This document shows positions 27,239 through 38,753 of a stretch of 64,000 nt of DNA, in pieces; positions within the stretch are counted from its first letter, which is position 1, and each line of letters opens with the position of its first letter. The stretch lies in the NCBI RefSeq assembly GCF_024763615.1, contig NC_077222.1:72354001-72418000 (forward strand), in the 5' to 3' direction. The translations under genes were made by a program, and so were the position numbers. The notes under the pieces are model-generated. The model was not told where the DNA came from and made no database searches. It was given only the letters and a program-made list of their open reading frames with translations. Source of the DNA: Phlebotomus papatasi. Its lineage: Eukaryota > Arthropoda > Insecta > Diptera > Psychodidae.

Positions 27239-27394
27239 TCACCTCCGTATTTTGACACCCTGATCCAGAATAACCTCCTACGCAAAAGTTTTCTAAACCA
27301 TATGGAGTAGTAATTCCATGCGAAGAAATAAGTAAGAAGAAACCTAATGACAATCCTAAAAGTCGAGTATCATTGATTTTAAAAGCTTCAAAAG
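27239..27394 (+). other. candidate cassette or alternative 5'UTR exon
   Basis: A 156-bp segment is bounded by an excellent pyrimidine tract plus TTCCAG acceptor (27238) and a strong donor AAAAG/GTGAGT (27395), on the cyclase strand and inside its first intron. All three plus frames contain stops, so it could only be UTR or a poison exon. The opposite strand encodes a short hydrophobic stretch (LLGLSLGFFLLISS) followed by two cysteines, an alternative reading I rate lower. Confidence 0.3.
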
Positions 27395-28662
27395 GTGAGT
27401 ATCTTTCGCCTTTATTCACTGAGGAAATTGTATAGACATAATACGTATATTGTAAAGTTTGAATGCTGTGATCCCTTAAATGGGGCTCTTCAAATCAATG
27501 GGAAATTTAAGTACTCACTGTTCTGTTAACACGTCAGATACCATTTGATGCATAAAAATTGTTTATCTGTGGAGAAAATTTCTGATGGTTGATCCATGAA
27601 ATAAATTTACTACTATCACTTAATTTATTGCTCTAACATCTACCAACTCTCAGACTAAAAATCAAGATTGTCTGAAAAAGATGAAAAACGAACAACAAAA
27701 GTGTTTAAAATCATGAAATATGTAAAAAAAAATGAAAAACCAGCTGCAAAAGGAACCAAAACGTTGGACGTCAAAAGGTTTCAATGACTAAAAAACCTTC
27801 TGTTTTAACTCTATTTTTCTTCTTGTCTACTACTATAACAAAATGTACTTTTCTGAGATTCCTCACAATTCCAATTTAAGTATACAAGGTAAAATGTGAC
27901 CTCGTCCATTTTTCCTCTTTGCTCAGTTTAATCCTTAATGACAAAAATAATAATAATAGAGGAAACAAACGAAATTTTCTTTTGTAATGTAATACTCTCT
28001 TGAAATTTCCTTTTTAAAATAATTCATATATAAATCTTGGTATATATAGATTTCGAAAATATCCTGCAATTTTTCCTTTATATACTTCTTGTATACACAA
28101 AATTGCCGTTTGGGATAGTTATAAATCTTAGTTAGAATTGCTTCAAGATATCTGAAAGAAAACGTAAAAAACGGCACATCCCTTTTGCTGTAACTTCACC
28201 ACAATTCTGTAAAACCTATACAACGTGAAATTTCTATTTAAATGTATGTGCCCTATGTGCCTCATAAATTCTCACTTATCTATCGAGTTTACACTTTATT
28301 AAATTTACTAAATTTCAATAAATATCGTTGAATTACAAAAAGTTTAAAATTTATCATATCAGGACCAAATAGAATCAGGATAATTCTCGAAAATATTTAA
28401 CCCATAAAATTTTATGGTTAAGAATTAGGAAGGAAAATTTACGCAAGAAAAATATCTGATCCTAAACTCTTACTAAAATAATTAATTTGGTATGTCCAGT
28501 TTAAAATTTTGACTTAAGGGGAGAAGGGGGCTATTTTGTGCTGTGGGGAAACATTGATGTACAATTTTTTCATGTATGAATTGGGGGTACAGAAAAAAAT
28601 TCTCGCTGTTTTTTTTTGTGAAAATCGAAGTTTTGTTAAGGATAATTATAGTAAATGTTTTT

Positions 28663-28843
28663 TCATTCAAAATATTGTCCCTTGTTTGCTACTACATTCT
28701 CCCATCTTTCAGGCAGAATACGGATACCTCGTCGAAAGAATGAGGTATCTTTTCCCTTTATCCAAGCGTCAACCCATTTCTGGGTGTCTTCGTAGGACTT
28801 GAAGTGCACACCAGCCAGGTCATGAGTCATCGTTCGGAACAAG
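28663..28843 (-). pseudogene. mariner transposase C-terminal fragment
   Basis: The minus strand encodes about 58 residues ending the transposase: FRTMTHDLAGVHF, then KWVDAWIKGKD, GIRILPERWENVVANKGQYF, a mariner-family C-terminus. The DDE catalytic domain is absent because B3 cuts in just upstream; the ~18 residues N-terminal to it are read-through from B3. Inactive. Confidence 0.85.
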
Positions 28844-29441
28844 TAGGGGAGACTGGGGCAAAACTTGTCAAAACGCATATTTAATTCTCTCACGACCTCT
28901 GAGAAAACTTAAACGTTTTATAATGAGCATATTCTTATAGGAAATTTACTGCTCTACAACATTGCAGAAGACTATTTTCCTCTATCTCGAAAGAAATGTG
29001 ATTTTCGAATCATTTTCTAAAAGTCAATTTTGTGGAGATTCTCAAAATTGCTGGGGCAAATTTTGTCAGTCTTCGTATAATTTGTGACGTTTTACTCTCG
29101 CAAACGTTAAAAATATCAAATAGACGTATTTTTATAGGAAATTTATTCCTCTACAACTCTGTCGAAGATAATTTTTCTCTATCTTAACGAGAAATGTGCT
29201 TAAATTGAGCTAATCAGTGTTGATAATTTCTGTAAGACAATTATTCCAAAAATAGGGCTCAAAATTATCTCATTTTTTTTATTTTACAAAATCCTTGCTC
29301 GAATCCCTTGAAACTTTGTAAGTTTAAGAAGGTTCATATAGACTATCTATAATAAAAATTTCAAGCCTCAGTCTCTTTTATTTTAGAAAATAGTGAATAT
29401 TGAAATTTTCGTTTTGACAAATTTTGCCCCAGTCTCCCCTA
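28844..29441. mobile_element. TA-GGGGAGACTGGGG element B3, inserted in a mariner remnant
   Basis: TAGGGGAGACTGGGGCAAAA ... TTGCCCCAGTCTCCCCTA, 598 bp. Its left end interrupts the transposase pseudogene at 28843. Confidence 0.8.
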
Positions 29442-29804
29442 GTAATCATAAAGAATCATTATGAAGTTGGTTACAAATACCGCCAGTACGCACAGACTTT
29501 GACAACATCATTTATCGGTGAACAGCGAGAACTTTTTTCGACCCCAAATATTTCTAAAGATAGCATGGTCTTCCAATTAACTTATTTATATCCATAGTTG
29601 GTTTGACTATCTAGATTATATTACGTTACAGCTCAGTTTCTTTCAGAAGTGTGCGAAAAATCGTATATCAATGTAGCCCTAGAGCTCAAAGTAGCCCCAC
29701 CTCCCCCAAATGGTGGAAATTTGTACCCCAAAATTGACGATATATATTTATCTCTGCTGGAATACATTTATCAAATTTCTCAAAAGAATCTTAGAGTTTT
29801 CAAC

Positions 29805-30022
29805 TAGAGGAAAGCGCGCTACCTTCGGATGATTTAAGCTTCGCACAATTCATTTTTTCAATGTGTTATAAATGAATTTTGCCCATTATAATATTTTTTT
29901 TTAATAGCTAGTCCAATGCCTTAAATTTTCAAAAAAAAAGTGCTATGGGTGAAATCCATAAGGAACATAGAGAGAAAATTGAATTGACAGAAGCTTCAGT
30001 CGTCCGAAGGTAGCGCACCTTC
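29805..30022. mobile_element. R-family element R1
   Basis: GAGGAAAGCGCGCTACCTTC ... GTCCGAAGGTAGCGCACCTT; interior AATAGCTAGTCCAATG shared with R2 and R3. Confidence 0.65.
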
Positions 30023-31100
30023 GTCTAAACGGTTTCATACAATCAATATCTTAGTGCTATTTAAATAATCTATAAAAAACATTAAACAAACTTTACCATT
30101 TTTTTCACAAATTAGACGCGAATAAAAAGCTTCATTAGTTGCCTAAATATACCCCGGTCTCCCCTAGAGCAAATGTAAAACATATAGAGATTCGTATTTT
30201 GTACAATAGAAACTTGTTAATTACTATGTAATTGTGCAAGTATTCCTTGTCTGCGATATTCACAAAAAAAATCGTGGCATCAATTGGTATAGAACAAATA
30301 GCCCACAATGAAAATTTTAATTAAATGTAAAATTTTACATTAAAATGTTAATATATTAAATTCTATGTGGTTACAATTTTGCTTTAATTGCAAAGTACAT
30401 TTAATGAACGAAATATTTCGATACTTATTTTTCTAAATTACTTAGTTGAAGAGGTAGAATTTAGGATTAATGAAATATTCTTGCATAATTTAATTAAAAA
30501 GATATTTACTCGTGTTGAAGAACAAAGCACTTGCTAGGATCACAAGAACTCATCTTAATTTAATTACACTTAATAATCTTCTTTTAATTTTTATATAGGA
30601 TTATGTTTGAACTAAAATATATTATATATAGTGTATTCAGTCTTCACAAGTTTATATGCTTGAGAAGAGTACCTTTATTATAGGATGTATCTACGTGTGT
30701 ATTAAATATTTTTTTCTCTGTACGAAGCTTTTATGTCTATTTTGAACATTCTAATCATGACTTTTACTAAAACCTTTTTTGTGTAAAAGCAAGTGTTTTA
30801 TTCCACTCACTTTGCACAAGACAAAGGAAGATAATAAATATTAAAAGGCAGTTCAAAGTTCCATAAGAAGCTCTAAATGTTTCTAAATAAAAACTTATCA
30901 TTCTCTCCAATATTGCTTCATTGAAATGAACTAATCATATTTGCAAATTTTGTTCGTGTTTCAAAAGTAGGTATTAAGAAATTTTCCAAAAAAACTCCCG
31001 TATCGTGCTCATTACAAAATATTTACTCTTCCTTTTTAAATTTTTATTTTAGTCCTTACTAAAAAAGATTTATTCACTTCTAAAACATTGATGAAAAATG
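30023..31100. other. first-intron sequence; orphan CCCCGGTCTCCCCTA end near 30153-30167
   Basis: The orphan right terminus matches B5's left end type, but no partner was found nearby. Confidence 0.4.
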
Positions 31101-31319
31101 TAGGGGAAAGTACTCTCCCTTCGAACGTCCATGCTCTCGAATAATGTAAATTTTCTTTTAGTTTTCCTAAGAGACTTGCACATTTCTATTAAATATTAGT
31201 TGGCTTATCATCAATTGTTGATAAATCCGTGATAATTTAGTGTAAATCTCTTACGAAAAACAAAAGAAATTCACATTATTCGAAGGCATGAACGTTCGAA
31301 GGTAGAGCACTTTCCCCTA
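31101..31319. mobile_element. L-family element L3
   Basis: TAGGGGAAAGTACTCTCCCT ... GGTAGAGCACTTTCCCCTA; same interior as L1 and L2. Confidence 0.8.
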
Positions 31320-31578
31320 TTTTCAAAGAGTAGACTTTCTCAAAATTACAAAAGTATAATCCAATTTGATGGACAAACATTCAAGTAACATGAGCAAGAG
31401 AAAACTTATATATATCATTATAGAAAATACCCTAAAGTACTAGGGTTGAAATATCAATGGCATAACTTTTTGCTAAGAATGAAATATCATATAAATACAA
31501 TTTTTTATACAAACATATTATATTAAAAATCGAAAGAACGCTGTACAAATATGAATTTTCTATGGATTATCCGTAATT

Positions 31579-31614
31579 ACTTTTGTTTTGAAAATATGTT
31601 TTCAAAACAAAAGT
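31579..31614. repeat. hairpin, perfect 16-bp arms, 4-bp loop
   Basis: ACTTTTGTTTTGAAAA - TATG - TTTTCAAAACAAAAGT. Confidence 0.9.
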
Positions 31615-32885
31615 TATCCTTTTAAGTAAGTTCCATTAACTCTCACTCTACATCTCTACAATATTCATTTTATAAATGCACTGCATTGTACTATTTTGTA
31701 ACCAAAATTGAATTCTTTGTCCAAAGTTCAAACAATTTACGCTATAACAAAAATAGTTACAAGTGGAATTAAATTGCAATATTCTGAGGATATACTACGT
31801 GATTACAAGTCTCTTTATCTCTTGGATAGAGAATGCTGAGAATAATAGAAATGGTCATAGAAAATTGTGGTGCTGAAAACAAACATATTTGTAGGCAAAA
31901 ACAGCAAGTTCTTAAAAGTTTTAAAACTTTTAAAAGTTTATGGTCCCTCCGATATGAAAGCGGTATTGTATAAAATAACAGAAAGTCACATATTCGAGTT
32001 TACGAATGATAATAAATCGTTAAAATAAAACTTTTAAATTTATCCAATATTTCACTTAATGCGGATCTTTTTCAAACTTTGTTCAGATTTAAAGCCCCAA
32101 AAGTATATTTTTACATTTTTAATACCTAAACTACACATATAACTATAAATTTTTATTATTAACAAAGCAAAATAACCCTATTTTTGGAAATTTGTTTATC
32201 AGTCACCTCATTCGTAGGTCAAACTGTTAAAGATGCCAACTTTTGAGTCTTTTGATTACTATCACGTGAAGCAACCTTAAAATAGTTAGCATGACCATTA
32301 TTTGCAACTTATGCTTTTTTTTCCCTGCAAAACAGATTTTTGTTGAATACAATTCCATTATTATCTTGTTCGGTTTTTTTTTTAAGTTGGACATGCTCCA
32401 ATTCATAAATGCTGTTTCTCCAAGGCGAAAGTTATGGGAAGATTATTTAGAAGCCGTTCCACAAAAGGACAAATAAGCCATGCAGAACCAATTCTCCATA
32501 CAAAGCTTCTAAATTCAGGTTTCTAGCATTCTGTGAAATCTTGTCTTGTCCATATCTTTTATTTTTCTTTCGGTGCAAGATTAAGTTAAAGTTATATCAT
32601 AATACTGGAGAAAAGTATTTTAAATTCTTTAAGAGGAAATCAATAACGTCCAGAATCTGTCGGAATTATCCTATTCTTCCTCAAATTGAAGGGAAAATGA
32701 AATAGTTACTCCCATAAACCTGTGTAAAAAATATTGTATTAAATTCCTCATTGCTGCATTCAATAAGATGAAAAAAAAAAAACAGTTCTGGAAATTTTCA
32801 CTTGACTGACTGTAGTAAATAATATTTATATTAAACATCATACAAATTAAAAAAAACATGCTCAAAAATGACAGACAAAAATACC

Positions 32886-33392
32886 TACACAGAAAAAATA
32901 TTTTGTATGTTCATAAATGTTTGTGAATTCCTATGGGGGAGTTACGAAATGCTCGGGAATCGTATAACCCACAAACAAGTTCGTAAAAGTTTGTATTTTT
33001 TTCATTTTTTGTAACATGATCACTTGACGAACATTATTTGCACTTGTACAAATATTTGTTCGTAAATGTTCGTAAACACACAGAAAAGTGTTCGTAAAAT
33101 TTTGTCATTTGTTCGTAAATGTTTGTTTTCCTGTCGAACATTTTACGAACATCTACGAACAAATGACAAAATTTTACCAACATTTTTTGCGTGTTTACGA
33201 ACATTTACGAACAAATGTTTGTAAAAGTACAAAAAATGTTCGCCAAATTATCATGTAACGAACAATGTTTGTGAAAAAAGCACAAACTTTTACGAACTTG
33301 TTTGTGGGCTATACGATTCACGAGCATTTCGTAACTCCCCCATAGGAATTCACAAACATTTATGAATATACAAAATATTTTTTTCCGTGTAG
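32886..33392. mobile_element. foldback MITE, TA-CACAGAAAAAATATTTTG (507 bp)
   Basis: Left TACACAGAAAAAATATTTTG; right CAAAATATTTTTTTCCGTGTA. Arms pair through TATGGGGGAGTTACGAAATG and repeats of GTTCGTAAA / TTTACGAAC. Confidence 0.8.
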
Positions 33393-33660
33393 ACTATTTT
33401 GAACAACATAATCATTTTTCTCATTGTTACCGAATTGTCAAATTGATGTGCAAAGTGGTTGTAAATTTATAGGAATTTAAAAAGCATGATGAAATAGGAA
33501 ATGAACTGACTGACTGACATAATTTACAGTAAATTTAGTGCTCTCATACTCTGAAATATGGCATCAAACCAACAATTTAAAAACTTTATTCAAAGATAAA
33601 AAAAAGATTGGACCTTATCCATAAATCAAAAATTTTACTATTGACCTTTATGAAACTCGA

Positions 33661-33880
33661 TAGGGGAAACTGGGGCGGTAGTAAACACGGGATAGTCGTA
33701 AAAACTGATTTTTATGTCGTCACTAATTGGACTTATGTTGACTATTTATTCAGGAAACCATGATCCCTATACTATCTATATAAATTCGTATAGGTCTCGT
33801 CCTCTGAAATCTAATATATTATTAAAAACATCGCAGGGTTTACAACTCCCCCGTGTTTGTTAATGCCCCAGTTTCTCCTA
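33661..33880. mobile_element. TA-GGGGAAACTGGGG element B6 (220 bp)
   Basis: TAGGGGAAACTGGGGCGGTA ... TGCCCCAGTTTCTCCTA. Confidence 0.7.
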
Positions 33881-34018
33881 AACATTAATAGTTTCGATGG
33901 CTTCAAAGTTTGGTAAAATTTCAGTATTAAGTGAGATTGTTAAGAATCTCATCTAATACTGAATGGATCGAAATCTTGCAAACCAAAATCCCAAAAGTCA
34001 AAATCCCAAAAAAGCTAT

Positions 34019-34400
34019 AGGGTAGAGTCAGTACTTTTCGCCATCCTTAAGCTTATTTGGCCTCCTTAGGTGTAAAATTTTTGTCAGACTAAAATGAATT
34101 ATTGTATAACGATACTTTGAATCAACACCTATCTAAATATCTAGGATACTCTTCGAGAATTTTAGTGAATCTCATTGAAAAAATTGTATTTCCACCAATT
34201 GTTCTTGTTTCAGTACTTTTCGCCACTTATTTTAAAATGAATTTTAAATATTTAAGAGACGTGATAACCCATGAAAATAGTAGAATAGAGCATATTATGA
34301 GTGTAGAAGTACCATTTATTATTAAATTCCTTAAATTAGTTGTTTTATCTTAGGTGGCCAAAAAGTGCTTACATGGCGAAAAGGGCTGACTCTACCCTAG
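34019..34400. mobile_element. TA-GGGTAGAGTCAG element
   Basis: TAGGGTAGAGTCAGTACTTT ... GGGCTGACTCTACCCTA, inner CTTTTCGCCA / TGGCGAAAAG. The enclosed 83-codon plus frame has no recognisable domain. Confidence 0.65.
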
Positions 34401-36439
34401 TCCCGAGAGACAAACTCCCGAATGGTCAACGATAACGTGGGAGTAGCTATGATACTTTTAATTCGGGATTTTGGCTTTTCAAGGTTTTGACTTTTAGGAT
34501 TTTGGACGGAATTTTGACAAGTGCGAGATTTTAGCTTTCAGGATTTTGAAAGGGACCCTTCGTGACTATTGTTTAATTGTTTTAATTGTTGTACTTTTAT
34601 ATGCTTAAGAGCTTAATGTCTGTTTTGAGATCCCCCGAAAAGCTTTCCAAAAATTTATCACTAGGAATACGGTGATGGAAAAAACCATTTGAGACTTTTT
34701 TGCATTTTTGGCTGCATTGTACTCATTCTACTTATCTCCCAGTTCACGTTTTCCATTTTTTGTAAGCAAGCGAGGAGAATATTCTTGCCAAAAAAGCTTG
34801 TGGAAATATAGTTTAAAAATGACTAGAATATTTCATGTTAAGATTAAAGAAAATTGTCTGTGATAAGTAAATGAATAAAAATTGAAGGAAAAATTTCCAA
34901 GAGAAAAATTGCAAATGGATATGTAAGATCTCGTAAGAAAACAAAAAGGAATATAACTATTCTATAAGAATGTGCTCATTGCAAAATTCATAAGTTCATT
35001 ATACCCTAGTTTCCACAATTTTTATTTTCCTTAAAGAATTGAATAAGGTTCTCAATATCATTCACTGCAGAATTAAATGCATTGCACTTTTGCACTATAA
35101 ACACAAAAGAAAAACAATCCTAACAACTAGTTATATAAATATACCATAAATTTAAAAATTGACTAAATGTTTTGGAATTTTTTTCACAAATCAGTACACG
35201 TGTCCTTCAAGTCTTGTTTTATAAGTCATTGCTCAAAAGAATTTTGTCTCTAAAATATTTTCTCAAGAAGTGATGAAATATTTATTGAGATTAATGTGAC
35301 GATGCGATGTCGTTTGATCTTATTGAATTTGAATATTCTTATAATACACTGGAGCGTGGAATCACCTTATCGAAATTCTATGCAAATAAACTATTTGTTT
35401 TCTTTTTCGCTATATTCTCGCATATAAATAGCTTCAATGTACCATGAAAAGGAGACTTTCTTATATAATGTATTTTGGTTTCCAAGTGATTCGGATCCAT
35501 CTCCTCCGTATTCTATAGCCTCATCCGCTATCACTACTCATCCAAGAGTTTTTCTATCCTCCTCAGAGAGACTTCTTTCACGAAATTGTATATCTTAAGG
35601 ATGTCAACTTCCACCATTCTCAATTCCGTCCTCTTGAACACTTATTTTCTCGCACACAGCACACAAAATGAGTTTTTTGTCCTGACTAGGAAATTCACAC
35701 CCGCAAACTTCTTACCCATACCTTCATGAGAGAACATAAAGGCCGCATGAATGATAGGCAAGAAGATTAAAAGTCTGTCAACTTTACCCGAAATTTTGCA
35801 GCATACAGGAACAAACTCAATATATACTGGGTAGTTTGGGGATATTAAGTTAAATTTTCAAGTGCCTCAAACAGGGTGGAAAAGCACAAGAACGGTAAAC
35901 ACAATTTGGCTTTACCATCGCCCTAAGTCAATACTGAGACTTTTATTAAATAGCAATCAATCATGAAGCAAGATACGAGTACCTATTTATTTATTGAAAA
36001 TGCCACTTTTGTGTGTTCTATGCTACTTCCTTCAAGTGACCTATTGACCAATTTACTTGGCGCCTCCACACGTAGGGGATCTGCTAATTAAGTTTCCGCA
36101 CGCATTTATAGAAGATACAACACACGTGGCAATTTTCACCATCGTTCCTTAATGACTGAATATGTGCAATCAAAGATGTCATTCATGATTGCTGATACAG
36201 AATGAGTGGGCGTAACAGAAAGTTCATTCATTATGCAAGACTTTTGACCTATTACACAGGCAACGTCATAACTCAAGAGATACAGAAATTGGTTTATCTA
36301 CTCAATAATTTGTTAAATAAAATTATAAGCTGTATTTTATCTAATTTCTTAAGGATATATTATATAATATTACATGTATGAGAATATTATGCATTTTGCA
36401 CATTGTTGCTTTTTTCTAAAAAGTGTAATTTTAGAAAAT
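34401..36439. other. first-intron sequence with a weak 34.47-34.55 kb minisatellite
   Basis: TTCGGGATTTTGGCTTTT-like units only. 35.45-36.2 kb is less AT-rich and repeat-free, a possible regulatory stretch; no coding signal. Confidence 0.4.
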
Positions 36440-36605
36440 TAGGGAGAAGTGGGGCACTTTTGAATTGGAGTACCTTTGAAATTGGACTTTTGTCTCCTAT
36501 TTTCAAAAAGAATTGAGACGTATCATAATGTAATTTAACTTCACAATTTAACATTCACCTTCACCTTTAAAATGCAGCATTTCAAAAGTGATCCACTTTC
36601 CCCTA
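36440..36605. mobile_element. TA-GGGAGAAGTGGGGCAC element B7 (166 bp)
   Basis: TAGGGAGAAGTGGGGCACTT ... AAGTGATCCACTTTCCCCTA, with a TTTGAAATTG / CATTTCAAAAG internal pairing. Confidence 0.6.
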
Positions 36606-38549
36606 CTTGAAAATTTATTTTGAAATTTCTTTTCAAATAATCCTTCTAACTGAGACAAATATACAGATCTCTGACATAACTTTTAGATCAGAAAATATTA
36701 ATGAAATCAAAATTTACATCTTTTTCTTTCTCGAACGTTTAGCCGATTTCTATTTCCATCATTGGCATTCAACTTAAATTTGAATTTGTTGCGATGTTCG
36801 ATAGAATTAGAAGAGTGCGAAAAAGTGGGATAGTATATAAAAAAACGTTTGAAAAAGAAATAAAACTGATTTTTGATTTCATTGATAATTTTCTGATCCA
36901 AAAGGAAAGCTAGAATTATTTAAAAACTAATTTTTCAAATTGGGCTATCGAAACTGATTCAGATTTTCTGATAAAGATATCTTTAATATTAAATGTCAAA
37001 TTTCTTTAAGCCGTTAACCTATTCAGTCAATGCACCAGAAATACTTGATATAGAATGTTCATATTTTGGGATTAGTTTTCTACAGATTAATAGATGATTT
37101 TTTTGAAAAGAAGAAAATTTTATTTCTTATGGGGGCGCGGGGAGCCTCTGTCAAACACACGTCTTAACGGTCACTGAATTTAAATTCTGTGCATTAATTC
37201 ATTACAAACTCTATTGATTTAAATAGAGCAACTATCCAAGAACATAAATTGGCAACTAGAATTCAAATCAGGAAAGAGGAAAGAGGCCAATTTTAACAAA
37301 TTCGACGGGATGTCGTATTTTCCGTCCGCCATTTTGAGCAAAAATGTTGCATGACCTTCCACGAAGCAAGAAAACAATAACAAAATGTATTTTCATCTCT
37401 GTCGGACTATTTTTCTCAAGTAATTGAATAACTAATGTTATTAAAAATCTATTCCCGACAGCAATTCGGATAAAAATTGCCCAGAAATAAATCATCAAAA
37501 TCACTCAATTTGCGTATGATGTATAATACCATGGTAAGGAATGGGTTAAACTAAAATGTAATGTTCAACGAAGGTGAAATGGAAATATCATACATCTTTA
37601 AGATTTCTTTAATTATAAAGGTACTGGCTCGGGGACCTTTCACATCTTTAAATGCAGAAAATTCAGAAGCTTATATTGGAGTAGAAGATTTTTAAGCCTT
37701 CTTTATTTCTCAGAGATGAGGATCAAGTTTAATTATATACCGTCCAAAGCAAATGCATAAATCAGTAGTTAATGTTTTCTCTGCTTAAGTATCAAATAAT
37801 ACTTTTGAGCTTGGATTTCAAAAATTCGTGATAATTTTTGAATGATTCTGTGTGGTTTTTTTTTCTTTTTTAATTACGAAAATTTTAACCACCAAGATAT
37901 TTTTTTTAGCAAACTCTATGTAAAAATTGAATTCAAAGTAAAATATCAAAGTTAAATCTCAAAATCAGTAAGAAAATTCAATTCGAAAATATATTTTATT
38001 AACCCTTATTCTTCGAATTCACTTAAATATCCTATTTAGATTTCAGGGCTATTTTTTCGAAGAGTTTATTGAGACATTTCAATTGCAAAAAATTAAAAAT
38101 AAACTAAGGAGAATTACGTACTAAATCGAAATGGTATTTTAATTGACTCATTTTTTCTTCCCCTTTTGAAACAGTAAATAAAATTGGTCCCTTTCAAAGC
38201 TAGAACTTTATCTAATGTAACTTTAATGTAATGGAAACTTTTCGGATCACCCGTCTCGTTTGTATTTTAAGAAAATCTTCTTTATTATAAGATAATTTTG
38301 TAAGCGATGATTTTTGCAAACATTGTATCAAAGTCTTTTTATCGGAACAAGAATTTTTCTCAGTATTCTAAAATTAGGAAAGATCTTGAAAGAAATTTCC
38401 TTAAAGTGTTTATGACACAAAGGGCACATTTTAAGAAAATAAATTCTCTGTAAATGATGAATAATTGTACCCTTAGAAAAATATTTTCAGCATCTTTAAC
38501 CTCGCCAAGCAGAGTGAATGAAATTCATCCCTCAATTATCCCTTTCTAG
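36606..38549. other. end of first intron before coding exon 1
   Basis: No repeats or frames of note. Confidence 0.45.
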
Positions 38550-38753
38550 GAAAAACCATCAAGTTAAACAAACTGAACTAACGCGATGTATGGATTACTG
38601 TTGGAGAATTTGGCTGAGTATGTGAAGACTGTGTATGGAGAAGAACGATGGGAAGAGATAAGAAAAGCTGCTGGACTAGATTCACCCTCATTCTCCGTCC
38701 ATCAAGTTTACCCGGAAACACTTCTCAATAAATTGGCGAAGAAGTCTCTACAG
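38550..38753 (+). CDS. Gyc88E: Gyc88E-like coding exon 1 (36 nt 5'UTR + residues 1-56)
   Basis: The acceptor TTTCTAG ends at 38549, so 36 nt of 5'UTR precede ATG 38586 in the same exon, which implies at least one upstream non-coding exon. The donor is CAG/GT after 38753, phase 0. It encodes the N-terminal helical part of H-NOX (EYVKTVYGEERWEEI). A G lies at -3 of the ATG. Reading past the donor would add only about a dozen residues before a stop, so splicing is required. Confidence 0.93.

Larger units (their letters stand above)
25867..28514. other. first-intron sequence around the candidate cassette exon
   Basis: Apart from the hairpin at 26211 and the candidate exon at 27239, no supported features. 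Confidence 0.4.
28515..29710. mobile_element. B9: mariner-derived element, interrupted by B3
   Basis: Ends AAGGGGAGAAGGGGGCTATT and AAGTAGCCCCACCTCCCCC are inverted and resemble B8. It encloses a mariner transposase C-terminus and the B3 insertion. Confidence 0.55.
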
